Positions 8,140 through 17,517 of a stretch of 64,000 nucleotides of DNA are shown here, one piece after another (position 1 is the stretch's first letter; each line of letters opens with the position of its first letter). The position numbers were made by a program, and so were the translations under genes. The notes under the pieces were generated by a model. The model was not told the DNA's origin. It did no database searches and saw nothing but the letters and a program-made list of their open reading frames with translations. The stretch comes from CAKSFT01 sp045603125 (lineage in GTDB: Bacteria; Bacillota; Clostridia; UBA1381): assembly GCA_045603125.1 (NCBI GenBank), contig JAZULN010000036.1, forward strand, positions 19,755 through 83,754, given 5' to 3'.

Positions 8140-8880
8140 ATGAAAAACTATAAACTTATAATCCAATATGACGGCACCGACTATCATGGCTGGCAGTCGC
8201 AGGAAAATGCTATAACGATACAAGACGTGTTAAGTAAGGCATTGTCCCGTCTTCTAAACTGCGAAAAGCCCGACGTTGTGGGATGTGGCAGAACTGATAG
8301 CGGAGTTCATGCAAAAAAATATGTGTGTAATTTTAAGGGAGAAACCTCGATTCCGATGGATAAATTCCCCTTAGCCCTAAACACATTCCTTCCCGACGAT
8401 ATCATATGTATCCATTCGGAGGAGGTATCAAACGATTTTAATTCAAGATATATGGCGAAAAAAAAGACCTATTCTTACTATATTAATAATTCAAAATTTC
8501 CTGATGCGTTTTTAAAAAGATATTCGTGGCACTATAAGTATGACCTTGATTTAGACAAGATGAAAAAGGCGGCCGAGGCCTTTTTAGGGACTCATGACTT
8601 TATTGGTTTTGCTGCAAGCGGGTTTACTGTAAAGACCACGGTGAGGACTATCTACTCATTAGAGATTAACAAGAAGGATGATTTAATCTCGATTGACATA
8701 ACAGGCGACGGATTTTTATATAATATGGTAAGAATTATAGCCGGAACCCTTGTTTTTGTTGGGTCAGGTAAGATAAAAGCCGAGGACGTACCCGAAATTT
8801 TAGAGTCAAAAGACAGGAAAAAAGCCGGGATTACCGCGCCGGCACAAGGTCTCTTTTTATCGGAGGTGTATTATGATTGA
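8140..8880 (+). CDS. truA: tRNA pseudouridine(38-40) synthase
   Basis: Isomerises uridines 38-40 in the tRNA anticodon arm. It is 246 residues. Seen: N-terminal LIIQYDGTDYHGWQSQ, the catalytic aspartate in CGRTDSGVHA near residue 52, LNTFLPDDI, the RYMAKKKTYSYYI strand, and GDGFLYNMVRIIAGTL. The start gives the canonical N-terminus but has no recognisable ribosome binding site. TATAAT at 8128-8133 places a possible transcription start at or next to the ATG, so a leaderless transcript is conceivable. The last codons overlap the next gene by eight bases. Confidence 0.95.
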   Translation: MKNYKLIIQYDGTDYHGWQSQENAITIQDVLSKALSRLLNCEKPDVVGCGRTDSGVHAKKYVCNFKGETSIPMDKFPLALNTFLPDDIICIHSEEVSNDFNSRYMAKKKTYSYYINNSKFPDAFLKRYSWHYKYDLDLDKMKKAAEAFLGTHDFIGFAASGFTVKTTVRTIYSLEINKKDDLISIDITGDGFLYNMVRIIAGTLVFVGSGKIKAEDVPEILESKDRKKAGITAPAQGLFLSEVYYD

Positions 8881-10069
8881 TAAGAAAAAAATTATAATAA
8901 TACTCACATCGGTTTTGGTGATTATTGCAATTTTTTTGGGCGGAACATATTTTGTTAAAAAAACCGGAGTTAAATTAAATATATCCTTGCCGAGAGGTTG
9001 TTCTTTTTTGAACGGTAAAAATAACGGCAAAGGTCAAAATTCTTCAATCAACCCTGAAGAACAGAAAAAGCTCGATGAAGAAGAGTATGCTAACACCAAT
9101 GTTTCAGAGAGTGGAAAACATATTGCCCTTGAGAATGCATCAGGCGGCAGATTCAAACGATTCTCAAAAGGCATACTGTCTGCCACCGACACAGCTCTTT
9201 CTTTCTATAACGAATCAGGCGATCAGGAATGGAGTGCTAAAATCCAGATTGCATCTCCTGTTTTAGAGGTGGCAGGGGATAACATACTCGTATATGAGCA
9301 AAATGCAAACAAGCTGACAGTTTATAATAAAAATGCACATAAATACTCAAAGACCGTTGGTGGCACTATCAAGAATGCGGCAATATCCGAGTCGGGTGAT
9401 GTCGTAGTTGTGTTTGAGAGAGAAGGCTATAAGGGAAGTGTCATTGTATATAATAAAGACGGTGAAGAAGTATATTTATGGAATTCAGGGAAATATCGTA
9501 TTATTGATGCAGACATATCACCATCAAGACGGCTTGCTGTAGCACTTTTGAATACAAATAATGTACTTGAGTCAAAAATCCACTATTTCGACATATCAAA
9601 GTCTGGTGCGGAGTCGACTATGAGTATTTCAGATACGATTGTTTTCGACATAGATTTTGACGGCGATGCATTAAATGCATATTGTGACAACAAGTTGTTT
9701 GCAACCGACACGAAGGGTGAAATTAAATGGAATTATGACTTCAATGGCAGGAACATAACCAGATATACCATGACTGATAATGGTGAGAAGGTTATATCCT
9801 TTGATAACCATAATGTGTCGGAAATAACCGTAGTTTCAAGAACTGGTGATGAAAAGAATACAATCAAAACTGACGTTTTACCTGATTGTCTTGATTGTTT
9901 TGATGGGCGAATTTTATATAATTCGGGAAGAACGCTTTTAATTAGCAATCCTAATGGTGAGATTGTTGCCAGATATACTGCGTCAAGGGATATCAAGAAG
10001 GCATATTTTATAAATAGTAAAAAGGTGTTTATTGTATATACACAAGGTATTGAAATTTTAGGCATTTAA
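8873..10069 (+). CDS. Membrane-anchored beta-propeller-like protein (DUF5711-like)
   Basis: Function unknown. A single N-terminal membrane anchor (IIIILTSVLVIIAIFLGG, residues about 5-28) is followed by a charged linker and about 300 extracytoplasmic residues. These have repeated WD/PQQ-like strands (TALSFYNESGDQEWSAKI, GSVIVYNKDGEEVYLWNSG, NKLFATDTKGEIKWNYDF), suggesting a beta-propeller. It resembles DUF5711 proteins of Clostridia, which often lie beside cvpA-like genes, as here. It starts inside the truA end and is 13 bases from the next gene, so truA, this gene, cvpA and rho probably share a transcript. The family assignment is from memory of the pattern. Confidence 0.7.
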   Translation: MIDKKKIIIILTSVLVIIAIFLGGTYFVKKTGVKLNISLPRGCSFLNGKNNGKGQNSSINPEEQKKLDEEEYANTNVSESGKHIALENASGGRFKRFSKGILSATDTALSFYNESGDQEWSAKIQIASPVLEVAGDNILVYEQNANKLTVYNKNAHKYSKTVGGTIKNAAISESGDVVVVFEREGYKGSVIVYNKDGEEVYLWNSGKYRIIDADISPSRRLAVALLNTNNVLESKIHYFDISKSGAESTMSISDTIVFDIDFDGDALNAYCDNKLFATDTKGEIKWNYDFNGRNITRYTMTDNGEKVISFDNHNVSEITVVSRTGDEKNTIKTDVLPDCLDCFDGRILYNSGRTLLISNPNGEIVARYTASRDIKKAYFINSKKVFIVYTQGIEILGI

Positions 10070-10082
10070 AGGGGGAAATAAT

Positions 10083-10709
10083 ATGTATTTCTTACTTGAT
10101 ATTTTAATTATTGCCATATATGTCTTAGTTATCTGGCACTTTAAAAACAAGGGGTTTTTAAAGGCATCAGAGACGGTTGTGTCTATAATTCTTACCTTCA
10201 GCCTGATGCCTGCTTTTGCACCGGCCTTTGGTGAAGTTATTGACAATTCGGCCTTTGGCAAAGAGATTCATAAAAAAATAGAGGAGGTAGTTTCCAATGG
10301 AGATACCACTGGTGAAACGATTGTTCTACCCGATATTTTGAAAGAAAATCTTGATAAGGCGGAGAATGTAAAGGATCAGGTGGTTAAAAACACCGCAAAT
10401 CAGATTACCAGTGTTATAATAAAGGTTCTATCCTTCATACTTTTATATGTAATTATAAAAATTGCAATATTTATAATATTCAGAATCTTGATTTTAATAT
10501 GCCATATAAGGGTTTTGGGATTTTTCAATAAACTTTTCGGTATGATTTTCGGTTTTTTTGACGCCACAATTATAATATATCTGATCTGTGCTTTAGCATT
10601 TATATTTGTGCCAACAGATACTATGGTAAGTTTAAAAGACGGAATATCGGGTACCGTTTTGGCAGACTATTTCTATAATAAAAATATACTTATAAATCTG
10701 TTTCTATAA
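10083..10709 (+). CDS. CvpA family membrane protein
   Basis: A 208-residue integral membrane protein with about four hydrophobic segments: near residues 1-20 (LLDILIIAIYVLVIWHF), 30-50, 105-135 (LSFILLYVIIKIAIFIIF) and 155-180 (GFFDATIIIYLICALAFIF). Topology, size and the terminal glycine-containing helix fit the CvpA/colicin V production family. Members affect surface properties and envelope integrity; the biochemical role is not settled. AAAGGGGG precedes the start. It sits between the DUF5711-like gene and rho. Confidence 0.78.
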   Translation: MYFLLDILIIAIYVLVIWHFKNKGFLKASETVVSIILTFSLMPAFAPAFGEVIDNSAFGKEIHKKIEEVVSNGDTTGETIVLPDILKENLDKAENVKDQVVKNTANQITSVIIKVLSFILLYVIIKIAIFIIFRILILICHIRVLGFFNKLFGMIFGFFDATIIIYLICALAFIFVPTDTMVSLKDGISGTVLADYFYNKNILINLFL

Positions 10710-10728
10710 TCTATAACGGAGGTGCTTT

Positions 10729-12018
10729 ATGCAAGACGGAGTGACGCTTGAGCGAAAAACCAAAGAGGAATTAAAACAGATTGCTTTGGGATTGGAAGTT
10801 CCGAAAGTGTCTTTAATGAAAAAAGAGGAACTCATCTCGGCTATAAGATCGGCAAGAGAGAGTCATAGACCGGAAGAGGAGAAAAAGCCTTTAAAAAAAC
10901 GCCCGGCCGATGTTTTGGAGGTCTCGGGTGTTTTGGATGTGATGATGGACGGGTTTGGGTTTTTAAGAGGTGAGAACTACCTGCCAAGTGAAAGTGATAT
11001 CTATGTTTCACCGACCCAGATAAGACGTTTTAATTTAAAAACCGGTGACGAAATAAAGGGAGACGCAAGACCATCTCAGGATGAAGATAAATATTCGCCC
11101 CTTTTATATGTAAAAGCAATAAACGGGGACCCGTTGGAGGTTGCCTTAAAAAGAAAAAACTTTGAAAAGTTAACCCCCATTTATCCAACTGAGCGATTGA
11201 CTCTTGACACAGGCGATAAAACACGATTGGCGTCGAGGATAGTGGATATCATAGCTCCTATCGGTAAAGGTCAGCGTGGTATGATTGTAGCACCACCAAA
11301 GGCGGGAAAGACTACGATAATAAAGCAGATTGCCCAGTCCATAACAGAATCACACCCGGATGTATTTTTGATAGTTTTGCTGATTGACGAGCGACCGGAG
11401 GAAGTAACCGATATAAGACGCTCAGTCAAGGGCGACGTTATTGCGTCTACCTTCGATCAGGCACCTGAGAATCACCAGAAGGTGGCAGAAATGGTTTTAG
11501 AGCGTGCCCAAAGGTTAGTAGAGCAGAAAAAAGACGTTGTGATTTTATTGGACTCAATCACCCGACTTGCAAGAGCATATAACCTGACCGTCACCCCGAC
11601 GGGAAGAACGTTATCCGGAGGTCTTGACCCCGATGCTTTAATTAAGCCAAAGAAATTCTTTGGTGCTGCCCGAAATATCGAAGAAGGCGGAAGCCTTACC
11701 ATTTTAGCAACAGCTTTAGTGGAAACGGGAAGTCGTATGGATGACGTGATTTTTGAGGAATTCAAAGGCACGGGGAATATGGAACTAAAGCTTGACAGAA
11801 CTCTTCAGGAGAGACGGATTTTCCCGGCAATCGACATACTAAAATCAGGTACAAGAAGAGAAGACGACCTGTTAGATGATTTAGAGTTAGATGCGGTTTG
11901 GAAATTAAGGCGGGACCTTTCACAGAAAAATCCGGCAGATGCAATGGAGAGTCTTTTGAAGGTAATGGAGCGGTCAAAGGATAATAAAGAGTTTGTGGAA
12001 AATTTAAATAAAAGATAA
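10729..12018 (+). CDS. rho: Transcription termination factor Rho
   Basis: Hexameric RNA-dependent ATPase that ends transcription and limits antisense transcripts. It is 429 residues. Seen: N-terminal SAP-like Rho_N (KEELKQIALGLEVPKVSLMK), an OB-fold RNA-binding domain near 60-130 (SGVLDVMMDGFGFLRG, DIYVSPTQIRRFNL), Walker A APPKAGKTT near residue 190, Walker B VVILLDSITRLARAYN, and R-loop GALDP-like GGLDPDALIKPKKFFGAAR. GGAGGTG lies upstream of the ATG. It is the last gene of its operon, followed at once by an intrinsic terminator. Confidence 0.97.
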   Translation: MQDGVTLERKTKEELKQIALGLEVPKVSLMKKEELISAIRSARESHRPEEEKKPLKKRPADVLEVSGVLDVMMDGFGFLRGENYLPSESDIYVSPTQIRRFNLKTGDEIKGDARPSQDEDKYSPLLYVKAINGDPLEVALKRKNFEKLTPIYPTERLTLDTGDKTRLASRIVDIIAPIGKGQRGMIVAPPKAGKTTIIKQIAQSITESHPDVFLIVLLIDERPEEVTDIRRSVKGDVIASTFDQAPENHQKVAEMVLERAQRLVEQKKDVVILLDSITRLARAYNLTVTPTGRTLSGGLDPDALIKPKKFFGAARNIEEGGSLTILATALVETGSRMDDVIFEEFKGTGNMELKLDRTLQERRIFPAIDILKSGTRREDDLLDDLELDAVWKLRRDLSQKNPADAMESLLKVMERSKDNKEFVENLNKR

Positions 12019-12020
12019 AA

Positions 12021-12053
12021 AAAGAGGCTGTAAATTTTTACAGTCTCTTTTTT
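12021..12053 (+). terminator. Bidirectional terminator between rho and the purine transporter operon
   Basis: AAAGAGGCTGTAAA and TTTACAGTCTCTTT are complementary with one G-U pair. A T run follows on the plus strand, and an A run precedes it (T run on the minus strand). It serves rho and the converging permease gene. Confidence 0.88.
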
Positions 12054-12063
12054 ATATCCACTT

Positions 12064-13032
12064 TTATCGTTCTTCTCTAAAATAATTAATTCCGCAGGAT
12101 GCCGGTTGTGCATTTTCCTTTGACTGACGGATTGATGATATTACCAATATCAAAGATGTCAGAAGGAAGGGTAGCATATCGTAAAAGGCGTTCGGGATTG
12201 AGAGTACACTCTTTGGCACGTAATATTTTAAGATGCTAAATGCTCCGAATATAAATGCACCAAATATCGCCTTTGATGGCTTCCATGTGGAGAATATAAC
12301 CAAAGCAACGGCAATCCAACCCATACCATTTACGCTGTCGGGAAGCCACACACCACCGCAGGTAATCATTGAGCAGTATGAACCACCAATACCGCATATT
12401 CCACCGCCGATTAAAAGGTTTATATATTTTAATTTTGCTATTTTAATACCGGCAGCATCGGCAGCGGCGGGGTTTTCGCCAATCGCACGAACCGATAGAC
12501 CTACCTTTGTATAGTTATAGTATATTGCTAAGATTATAGCAATGGCAATCCCTAAATACACATAGGGGTTAAAGGAGAAAAGTAGCGGACCGACAATTGG
12601 GATATCACTTAAAAATGGGATATGAATGTCGGATAGTTGGGCCGAGATGTTGGCCGGAAGCTTCAGGGAATCTGCCCCCATATTTTCTAAGGCGTATTTT
12701 CTTGCACAGTCACCTATGAAGTTAGATAAACCAATGCCGAAGATTGTAAGGGTAAGACCGGTAACATTCTGGTTTGCCATAAGAGTGACCGTTAAGAATG
12801 CATAGATTAAGGCAGAGAGTGCACCTGCTAAAAATGCCACCAAAAGTGCCACTGCTAAGTTATCGGAAAAATATCCGGCACAAAAACCACCGCAAGCCCC
12901 CAGTGCCATCATACCTTCAACGCCAAGATTTAAGTGACCTGTTTTTTCGTTCATTATCTCGCCCAAGATACCAAAAAGTATAGGGGTGCCGGCAAGGACT
13001 GCCGCTACTATAAATTTAATGTAAATATCCAT
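12064..13032 (-). CDS. BMP-type ABC transporter permease, distal subunit (purine nucleoside uptake)
   Basis: Second permease of a BmpA-linked importer, 322 residues with about eight or nine hydrophobic helices. Seen: MNEKTGHLNLGVEGMMALGA, the typical opening of the NupQ/YufQ branch of the branched-chain permease fold, and VRAIGENPAAADAAGI, the cytoplasmic loop that contacts the ATPase. It starts at the stop of the upstream permease (one-base overlap). Homologous systems in Bacillus (NupNOPQ) take up nucleosides; the first gene of this operon is xpt, which fits purine salvage. The exact substrate is inferred. Confidence 0.88.
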   Translation of the reverse strand: MDIYIKFIVAAVLAGTPILFGILGEIMNEKTGHLNLGVEGMMALGACGGFCAGYFSDNLAVALLVAFLAGALSALIYAFLTVTLMANQNVTGLTLTIFGIGLSNFIGDCARKYALENMGADSLKLPANISAQLSDIHIPFLSDIPIVGPLLFSFNPYVYLGIAIAIILAIYYNYTKVGLSVRAIGENPAAADAAGIKIAKLKYINLLIGGGICGIGGSYCSMITCGGVWLPDSVNGMGWIAVALVIFSTWKPSKAIFGAFIFGAFSILKYYVPKSVLSIPNAFYDMLPFLLTSLILVISSIRQSKENAQPASCGINYFREER

Positions 13033-14108
13033 TATTTAACCCCTCCTTTAAATACAAATTTATATCTTACGAAGAACTCGCAACCAAGCACAAAGAACAG
13101 GATAATTCCTTGTAAAACATCGGTTGAGTATGTAGAAATGCCGTAGGTCGATTGCATAACTGATGAGCCTTTTTCAAGCATACTGAATAAGAAGGAAACA
13201 ATAAGTATTCCAAATGCATTTAATTGAGCAAGCCAGGATACGATGATCGCAGTAAATCCGACACCGCCGGCAACCGATTCAGCTAAAGTCATATCAGAGC
13301 CTGTCGCCTGGATTGCACCGGCAAGGCCACAGATACCGCCACTAATAAACATGGTTAAAAGGGTTACCTTATTTACATTTATTCCGGCATAAATCGCGGT
13401 TGCTTTTGATTCGCCCACAACATTTATCTCATAGCCACGCTTTGTGTATTTTAAGTATACAAATACAAGTACAACTAATGCCAATGCTATAATCCAACCC
13501 ATTTGAACACCCAAAACCTTGTCAAGCTGTGCATTTTCCGTGAACCTTGCAATTTTTGGGAAACCGCTAGATGCAGGGTCTTTCCATGGACCGTCACGAA
13601 GGAATATGATTACATTCAGGGCAATGTAGTTTAGCATCAGGGTAAAAAGTGTTTCGTTGGTATTAAATTTACACTTAAATATAGTAGGAATTAACCCCCA
13701 TAAACCACCGCCGATAATTCCGGCAATTAGCATTATAATTATGAGCACCCAATGGGGAAGGGTGTGATGGTAAAGGGCGAAATATGAGGCTGCTACGGCA
13801 CCCATAATAATCTGACCCTCACCGCCAATGTTCCAGAACTGCATCTTAAAGGCCATGGTAAGACCAAGGGCCGTGATAAGAAGGGGGATCATGGTGCGGA
13901 CTGTAAGCTGAAGTGAGATTTTATTCTTAAACACACCATTGACAATCGTGGAATAAACCTTAATAGGGTTATGACCGATAGCAAGAATGAATATTCCGCC
14001 GGCAACGATTGCCAGAAGGATTGAGAATAATCTTAGCAGCCAGATTTTGTTGCGGGAAAGTTCGGTGCGTTTACTGATTCTTATAAGTGGTTCTTTTGCT
14101 TTTTTCAT
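13032..14108 (-). CDS. BMP-type ABC transporter permease, proximal subunit (purine nucleoside uptake)
   Basis: First permease of the importer, 358 residues. A cytoplasmic N-terminus (about 25 residues) is followed by multiple membrane helices. Family features seen: ALGLTMAFKMQFWNIGGEGQ and the coupling loop GYEINVVGESKATAIYAGI. It resembles NupP/YufP. It overlaps the ATPase stop by four bases and the next permease by one base, so the three transporter genes are translationally coupled. Expected to pair with the distal permease in the membrane. Confidence 0.88.
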   Translation of the reverse strand: MKKAKEPLIRISKRTELSRNKIWLLRLFSILLAIVAGGIFILAIGHNPIKVYSTIVNGVFKNKISLQLTVRTMIPLLITALGLTMAFKMQFWNIGGEGQIIMGAVAASYFALYHHTLPHWVLIIIMLIAGIIGGGLWGLIPTIFKCKFNTNETLFTLMLNYIALNVIIFLRDGPWKDPASSGFPKIARFTENAQLDKVLGVQMGWIIALALVVLVFVYLKYTKRGYEINVVGESKATAIYAGINVNKVTLLTMFISGGICGLAGAIQATGSDMTLAESVAGGVGFTAIIVSWLAQLNAFGILIVSFLFSMLEKGSSVMQSTYGISTYSTDVLQGIILFFVLGCEFFVRYKFVFKGGVK

Positions 14109-15610
14109 ACCCCTGCCTCCTTCGAAGTTTTACCGGTCATCATAAGACCAAGCTGTTCTTTTGTAACCGATTTTGCATCTACAATACCGGTAATTTTTCC
14201 ATGGCATAAAACCATAATTCTGTCGGATAGCTGAAGTAAAACGTCTAAGTCCTCGCCAATAAATATTACGGCAACTCCGTTTTGCTTTTGCTCATTTAAC
14301 AGGTTATATATAGTGTATGACGAATTGATATCAAGGCCTCTGACTGGGTATGCTGTGATTAAAAGATTTGGCTTTGCAGAGATTTCTCGTCCTAAAAGCA
14401 CCTTTTGGACATTACCGCCGGATAACATTCTGACAGGTGTGTCAATGCTTGGAGTTTTAATTTCCAATTCGTCTACAAGTTTTGTTGCAAGAGAACGAAC
14501 TCCTGATTTTTTCATGAAAAGTCCTTTTGAGTCGTTGTAGTTTTTTAAAAGCATATTGTCTGCAACGCTCATAGATGCTACAAGCCCCATGCCAAGTCGG
14601 TCTTCGGGGACAAAACTCATCTGTATCCCTAAATCTATAATTTCCTTCGGCTTTTTGCCAACGATATTTTCCTTTTTATAAAGAATCGCACCGGTTTTTG
14701 CCGGCATTAACCCTGCAATAGTTTCGCAAAGCTCCTTTTGACCGCTTCCGGCAATTCCGGCAACGCCTAAAATCTCACCGGTATTAACCTCAAAATCAAT
14801 ATCATCAAGCCCTACAGTGCCATCTGATTTCATAACGGTAAGGTTACAAACTCTCAATAGCTCTGATGGGTTTTCGGGGTCGGGTCTTTCGATTTCCAAT
14901 GTAACCTCGCGTCCTACCATAAGCTCGGTAAGTTCCCTTTCGGTGGTTTTTGAGGTTATAACGGTACCGATACTCTCGCCCTTTCGGAGGATTGTGACAC
15001 GGTCGCTTATCTCCATAACTTCATTTAATTTATGGGTAATTATAATAATCGCACAGCCGTTTTCCTTCATTTTCCATAGGATATCAAATAAGACGCTGAT
15101 TTCCTGCGGAGTTAAAACAGCGGTTGGTTCGTCTAATATTAATATTTTTGCTCCCCGAAAGAGCACCTTTAAGATTTCCACATTCTGCTTTTCGCCAACC
15201 GACATATCATAAATCTTTTTGTCTAAATCAATGTTTAGCCCGAATGAGTCACAGATTTCCTGTGCCTTTTTTTTGTCCGATTTTGATGCACTTCTGCCGG
15301 AACCTAACACAACATTGTCGATTGCTGAGAATACGTCAATCAGCTTAAAGTGTTGGTGGATCATACCAATCTGGTATTTTTGGGAGTCGGTAGGGGAGTT
15401 GATAGATGCTTCCTTGCCGTCAACCCAGATCGAGCCGCGGTCGGGGTGGTAAATGCCCGATAGCATATTCATAAGTGTGGTTTTACCCGAACCATTCTCG
15501 CCCAAAAGTGCCAGAATTTCTCCATAATTTACCGACAAATCTATATTATTATTGGCTATAACTGTACCAAATACCTTGCTTATTCCTTTACATTCGATTG
15601 CAGGAGTCAA
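14105..15610 (-). CDS. BMP-type ABC transporter ATP-binding protein (double nucleotide-binding domain)
   Basis: A 501-residue ATPase with two tandem ABC domains, as in sugar and nucleoside importers (NupO/YufO, RbsA-like). First half: Walker A GENGSGKTT near residue 37, signature MSVGEKQNVEI, Walker B ILILDEPTAVLTP. Second half: degenerate Walker A GIAGSGQKE, signature LSGGNVQKVLLGREI, and a Walker B with alanine where aspartate/glutamate is expected (NLLITAYPVRGLD). One active and one degenerate site are usual in this family. A hairpin-bearing 128-base gap separates it from the lipoprotein gene upstream. Confidence 0.9.
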   Translation of the reverse strand: MTPAIECKGISKVFGTVIANNNIDLSVNYGEILALLGENGSGKTTLMNMLSGIYHPDRGSIWVDGKEASINSPTDSQKYQIGMIHQHFKLIDVFSAIDNVVLGSGRSASKSDKKKAQEICDSFGLNIDLDKKIYDMSVGEKQNVEILKVLFRGAKILILDEPTAVLTPQEISVLFDILWKMKENGCAIIIITHKLNEVMEISDRVTILRKGESIGTVITSKTTERELTELMVGREVTLEIERPDPENPSELLRVCNLTVMKSDGTVGLDDIDFEVNTGEILGVAGIAGSGQKELCETIAGLMPAKTGAILYKKENIVGKKPKEIIDLGIQMSFVPEDRLGMGLVASMSVADNMLLKNYNDSKGLFMKKSGVRSLATKLVDELEIKTPSIDTPVRMLSGGNVQKVLLGREISAKPNLLITAYPVRGLDINSSYTIYNLLNEQKQNGVAVIFIGEDLDVLLQLSDRIMVLCHGKITGIVDAKSVTKEQLGLMMTGKTSKEAGV

Positions 15611-15671
15611 TATATTTCACCTCTTAGAAGATAAATTTAAAAACACATTTATGGTTGGTAAAAGTAAGCAA

Positions 15672-15701
15672 ATGGCGGACTATTTGGGAATAGTTCGCCA
15701 T
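15672..15701 (-). terminator. Intra-operon hairpin between the BMP lipoprotein and ABC ATPase genes
   Basis: A 13-bp stem (ATGGCGAACTATT read on the minus strand, one G-U pair) with a four-base loop, followed on the minus strand by a loosely T-rich stretch. Such hairpins after a binding-protein gene commonly stabilise its mRNA or partly terminate, giving more binding protein than transporter. The role is inferred from position. Confidence 0.65.
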
Positions 15702-15738
15702 CTGCATTATTTTAAAGTAATTTGAAAATTGAAATCTA

Positions 15739-16842
15739 TTATTTTTCAACTACGTTTTTGAAGTACCAGTTGATTCCGCCTGTGATTGTAGCGTCGTCAA
15801 GAGTCTTGCCTTCTTCACCAACAGTCTTGCCATCGTTTGTTTCGATAACACCGTCAAATACGTTGAAGCCTTCGTTTGTGATACGAGCTCTTGCTTCTTC
15901 AACCTTAGCCTTCATTTCATCTGTGCAAAGTTCAGCATTTAGCTCAGTGATGTCAACAAGACCGTCATCCATGCCACCGAAGTAGTTTTCAGGCTTCCAT
16001 GTGCCATCCATTGCTGCCTTTGCAGCTGCTGTGTAGTAAACGCCCCAGTTCCAGATTGTTGAAGTAAGAGTTGCCTTTGGAGCATCCTTAATCATATCTG
16101 AGTTGTAACCAACGCCCCAAACACCTGCTTTTTCAGCTTCAAGTTGTGGGTTTGGTGTGTCACAGTGTTGAGCTAAAACGTCACAGCCTTCGTTGATAAG
16201 AGCCTTTGAAGCATTTGTTTCTTCTGCAGGGTCATACCAGCTGTTTGTAACCTTAACCAATACCTTTGCATCAGGATTTACAGAATATACACCCATTGCA
16301 AATGCGTTGATACCGCCTGTTACTTCTGAGTTGTCTTTACCCATAGCAGCAACATAACCAATCTTATTAGACTTTGTCTTCATACCTGCAACGATACCTG
16401 ATAAATATCTTGCTTGATAGATTCTGCCGAAGTAGTTATTCATGTTCTTGTCGTTTGACTTATAACCTGTGCCGTGTGAAAAGATTACGTCCGGATATTC
16501 TTTTGCCAATGCTTCCATTGTATCCATGTAGCCCCAGCTTGTACCGAAAATGATTTTACAGCCTTCTTCGATACATTCTCTGATAGCGATTTCGGTAGCT
16601 GATGGGTCTGTGTCGTTAACGTTGTTCTTTCTAACGATTTGAGCATCTGTCAAACCAAGGTTCTTTTGCATTTCCTGAATACCAAGGTCGTGTGCATAGG
16701 AATAGCCTGAACCTGCAGCAGGATCGCCGATGTGGATTACACCAACCTTAAATTCTGCCGGCTTGTCTTCACCACAGCCTGCGAAAGGTACGCATAAAGC
16801 TAAGGTTAAAACGAGTGATAAAAGTGTTGCGATTTTTTTCAT
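15739..16842 (-). CDS. BMP family (BmpA/Med-like) substrate-binding lipoprotein
   Basis: Extracytoplasmic binding lipoprotein for the purine/nucleoside importer, 367 residues. The signal peptide MKKIATLLSLVLTLALCVPF is followed by lipobox AGC, giving a lipid-anchored cysteine near residue 23. Two-lobed Bmp family features: VIHIGDPAAGSGYSYAHDLG, IIFGTSWGYMDTMEAL, VIFSHGTGYKSNDKNMNNYF and VLAQHCDTPNPQLEAEKAG. AGGGAGG lies upstream. The base composition is more codon-optimised than its neighbours, consistent with high expression. Ligand specificity is not readable directly; xpt in the same operon suggests a purine nucleoside. Confidence 0.92.
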   Translation of the reverse strand: MKKIATLLSLVLTLALCVPFAGCGEDKPAEFKVGVIHIGDPAAGSGYSYAHDLGIQEMQKNLGLTDAQIVRKNNVNDTDPSATEIAIRECIEEGCKIIFGTSWGYMDTMEALAKEYPDVIFSHGTGYKSNDKNMNNYFGRIYQARYLSGIVAGMKTKSNKIGYVAAMGKDNSEVTGGINAFAMGVYSVNPDAKVLVKVTNSWYDPAEETNASKALINEGCDVLAQHCDTPNPQLEAEKAGVWGVGYNSDMIKDAPKATLTSTIWNWGVYYTAAAKAAMDGTWKPENYFGGMDDGLVDITELNAELCTDEMKAKVEEARARITNEGFNVFDGVIETNDGKTVGEEGKTLDDATITGGINWYFKNVVEK

Positions 16843-16877
16843 TTTTGAAAAACCTCCCTAAAATATGTTTTTTATTA

Positions 16878-16903
16878 TTTTAAAGGCTTTATGCCTTTTA
16901 AAA
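16878..16903 (-). other. Hairpin between xpt and the BMP lipoprotein gene
   Basis: TTTTAAAAGGC and GCCTTTAAAA (minus strand) pair around ATAAA, directly after the xpt stop. On the minus strand an A-rich, not T-rich, stretch follows, so it is not a standard terminator. Perhaps an mRNA processing or stability element. Confidence 0.5.
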
Positions 16904-17482
16904 TCAATCTTTAAATATAACGCCGCCCTCAACAGACATTCCGTCGATAATGGCTAAGGATTCTAATCTGATGCCTAAATCCCGTATTTCTTTTCCGCCT
17001 TGTTGGAATCCTTTTTCAATTACGATTCCGGCACCGGCAACAGTGGCTCCTGCATCCTTTACCAAATCAAGGAGTCCTAAGAGTGCACAGCCGTTTGCTA
17101 AAAAGTCGTCGATTATAAGTACGTGGTCATCGGGATTTAAAAAATCCTTTGATACAATTACATCGTAGACTCTACCATGGGTAAATGAGGTAACCTGGGT
17201 TTTATATACATCGCCCGATATATTTTTGGTCTGGCTCTTTTTTGCAAAAACCACAGGCACGTCAAAATACTGAGCAGTAACACAGGCAATACCGATACCT
17301 GATGCTTCAATAGTGAGGATTTTTGTGATTTTTTCGCCTTCAAACCGACGCTGGAATTCTTTGCCGATTTCGTTAAAAAGCTTGATATCCATTTGATGGT
17401 TTAAAAAACTGTCAACCTTTAAGATGTTACCCTCGCGGATAATACCCTTTTTTTGTATCATCTCTTTTAAAATTTCCATCAA
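16904..17482 (-). CDS. xpt: Xanthine phosphoribosyltransferase
   Basis: Converts xanthine and phosphoribosyl pyrophosphate to XMP in purine salvage. It is 192 residues, the normal length for Firmicute Xpt. Seen: LKVDSFLNHQMDIKLFNEIG, ILTIEASGIGIACVTAQYF, VVFAKKSQTKNISGDVY and the phosphoribosyltransferase loop VLIIDDFLANGCALLGL near residue 125. First gene of the minus-strand operon. The promoter at 17518-17546 leaves a leader of only about 30 bases, too short for a purine riboswitch. AGGAGGC precedes the ATG. Confidence 0.95.
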   Translation of the reverse strand: MMEILKEMIQKKGIIREGNILKVDSFLNHQMDIKLFNEIGKEFQRRFEGEKITKILTIEASGIGIACVTAQYFDVPVVFAKKSQTKNISGDVYKTQVTSFTHGRVYDVIVSKDFLNPDDHVLIIDDFLANGCALLGLLDLVKDAGATVAGAGIVIEKGFQQGGKEIRDLGIRLESLAIIDGMSVEGGVIFKD

Positions 17483-17517
17483 AAATGCCTCCTATAAGCT
17501 ATCTAAAATACACAAAT

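Noticed and set aside
16878..16903. Intrinsic terminator after xpt
   Set aside because: The stem is AT-rich and no T run follows on the minus strand; kept only as a hairpin.
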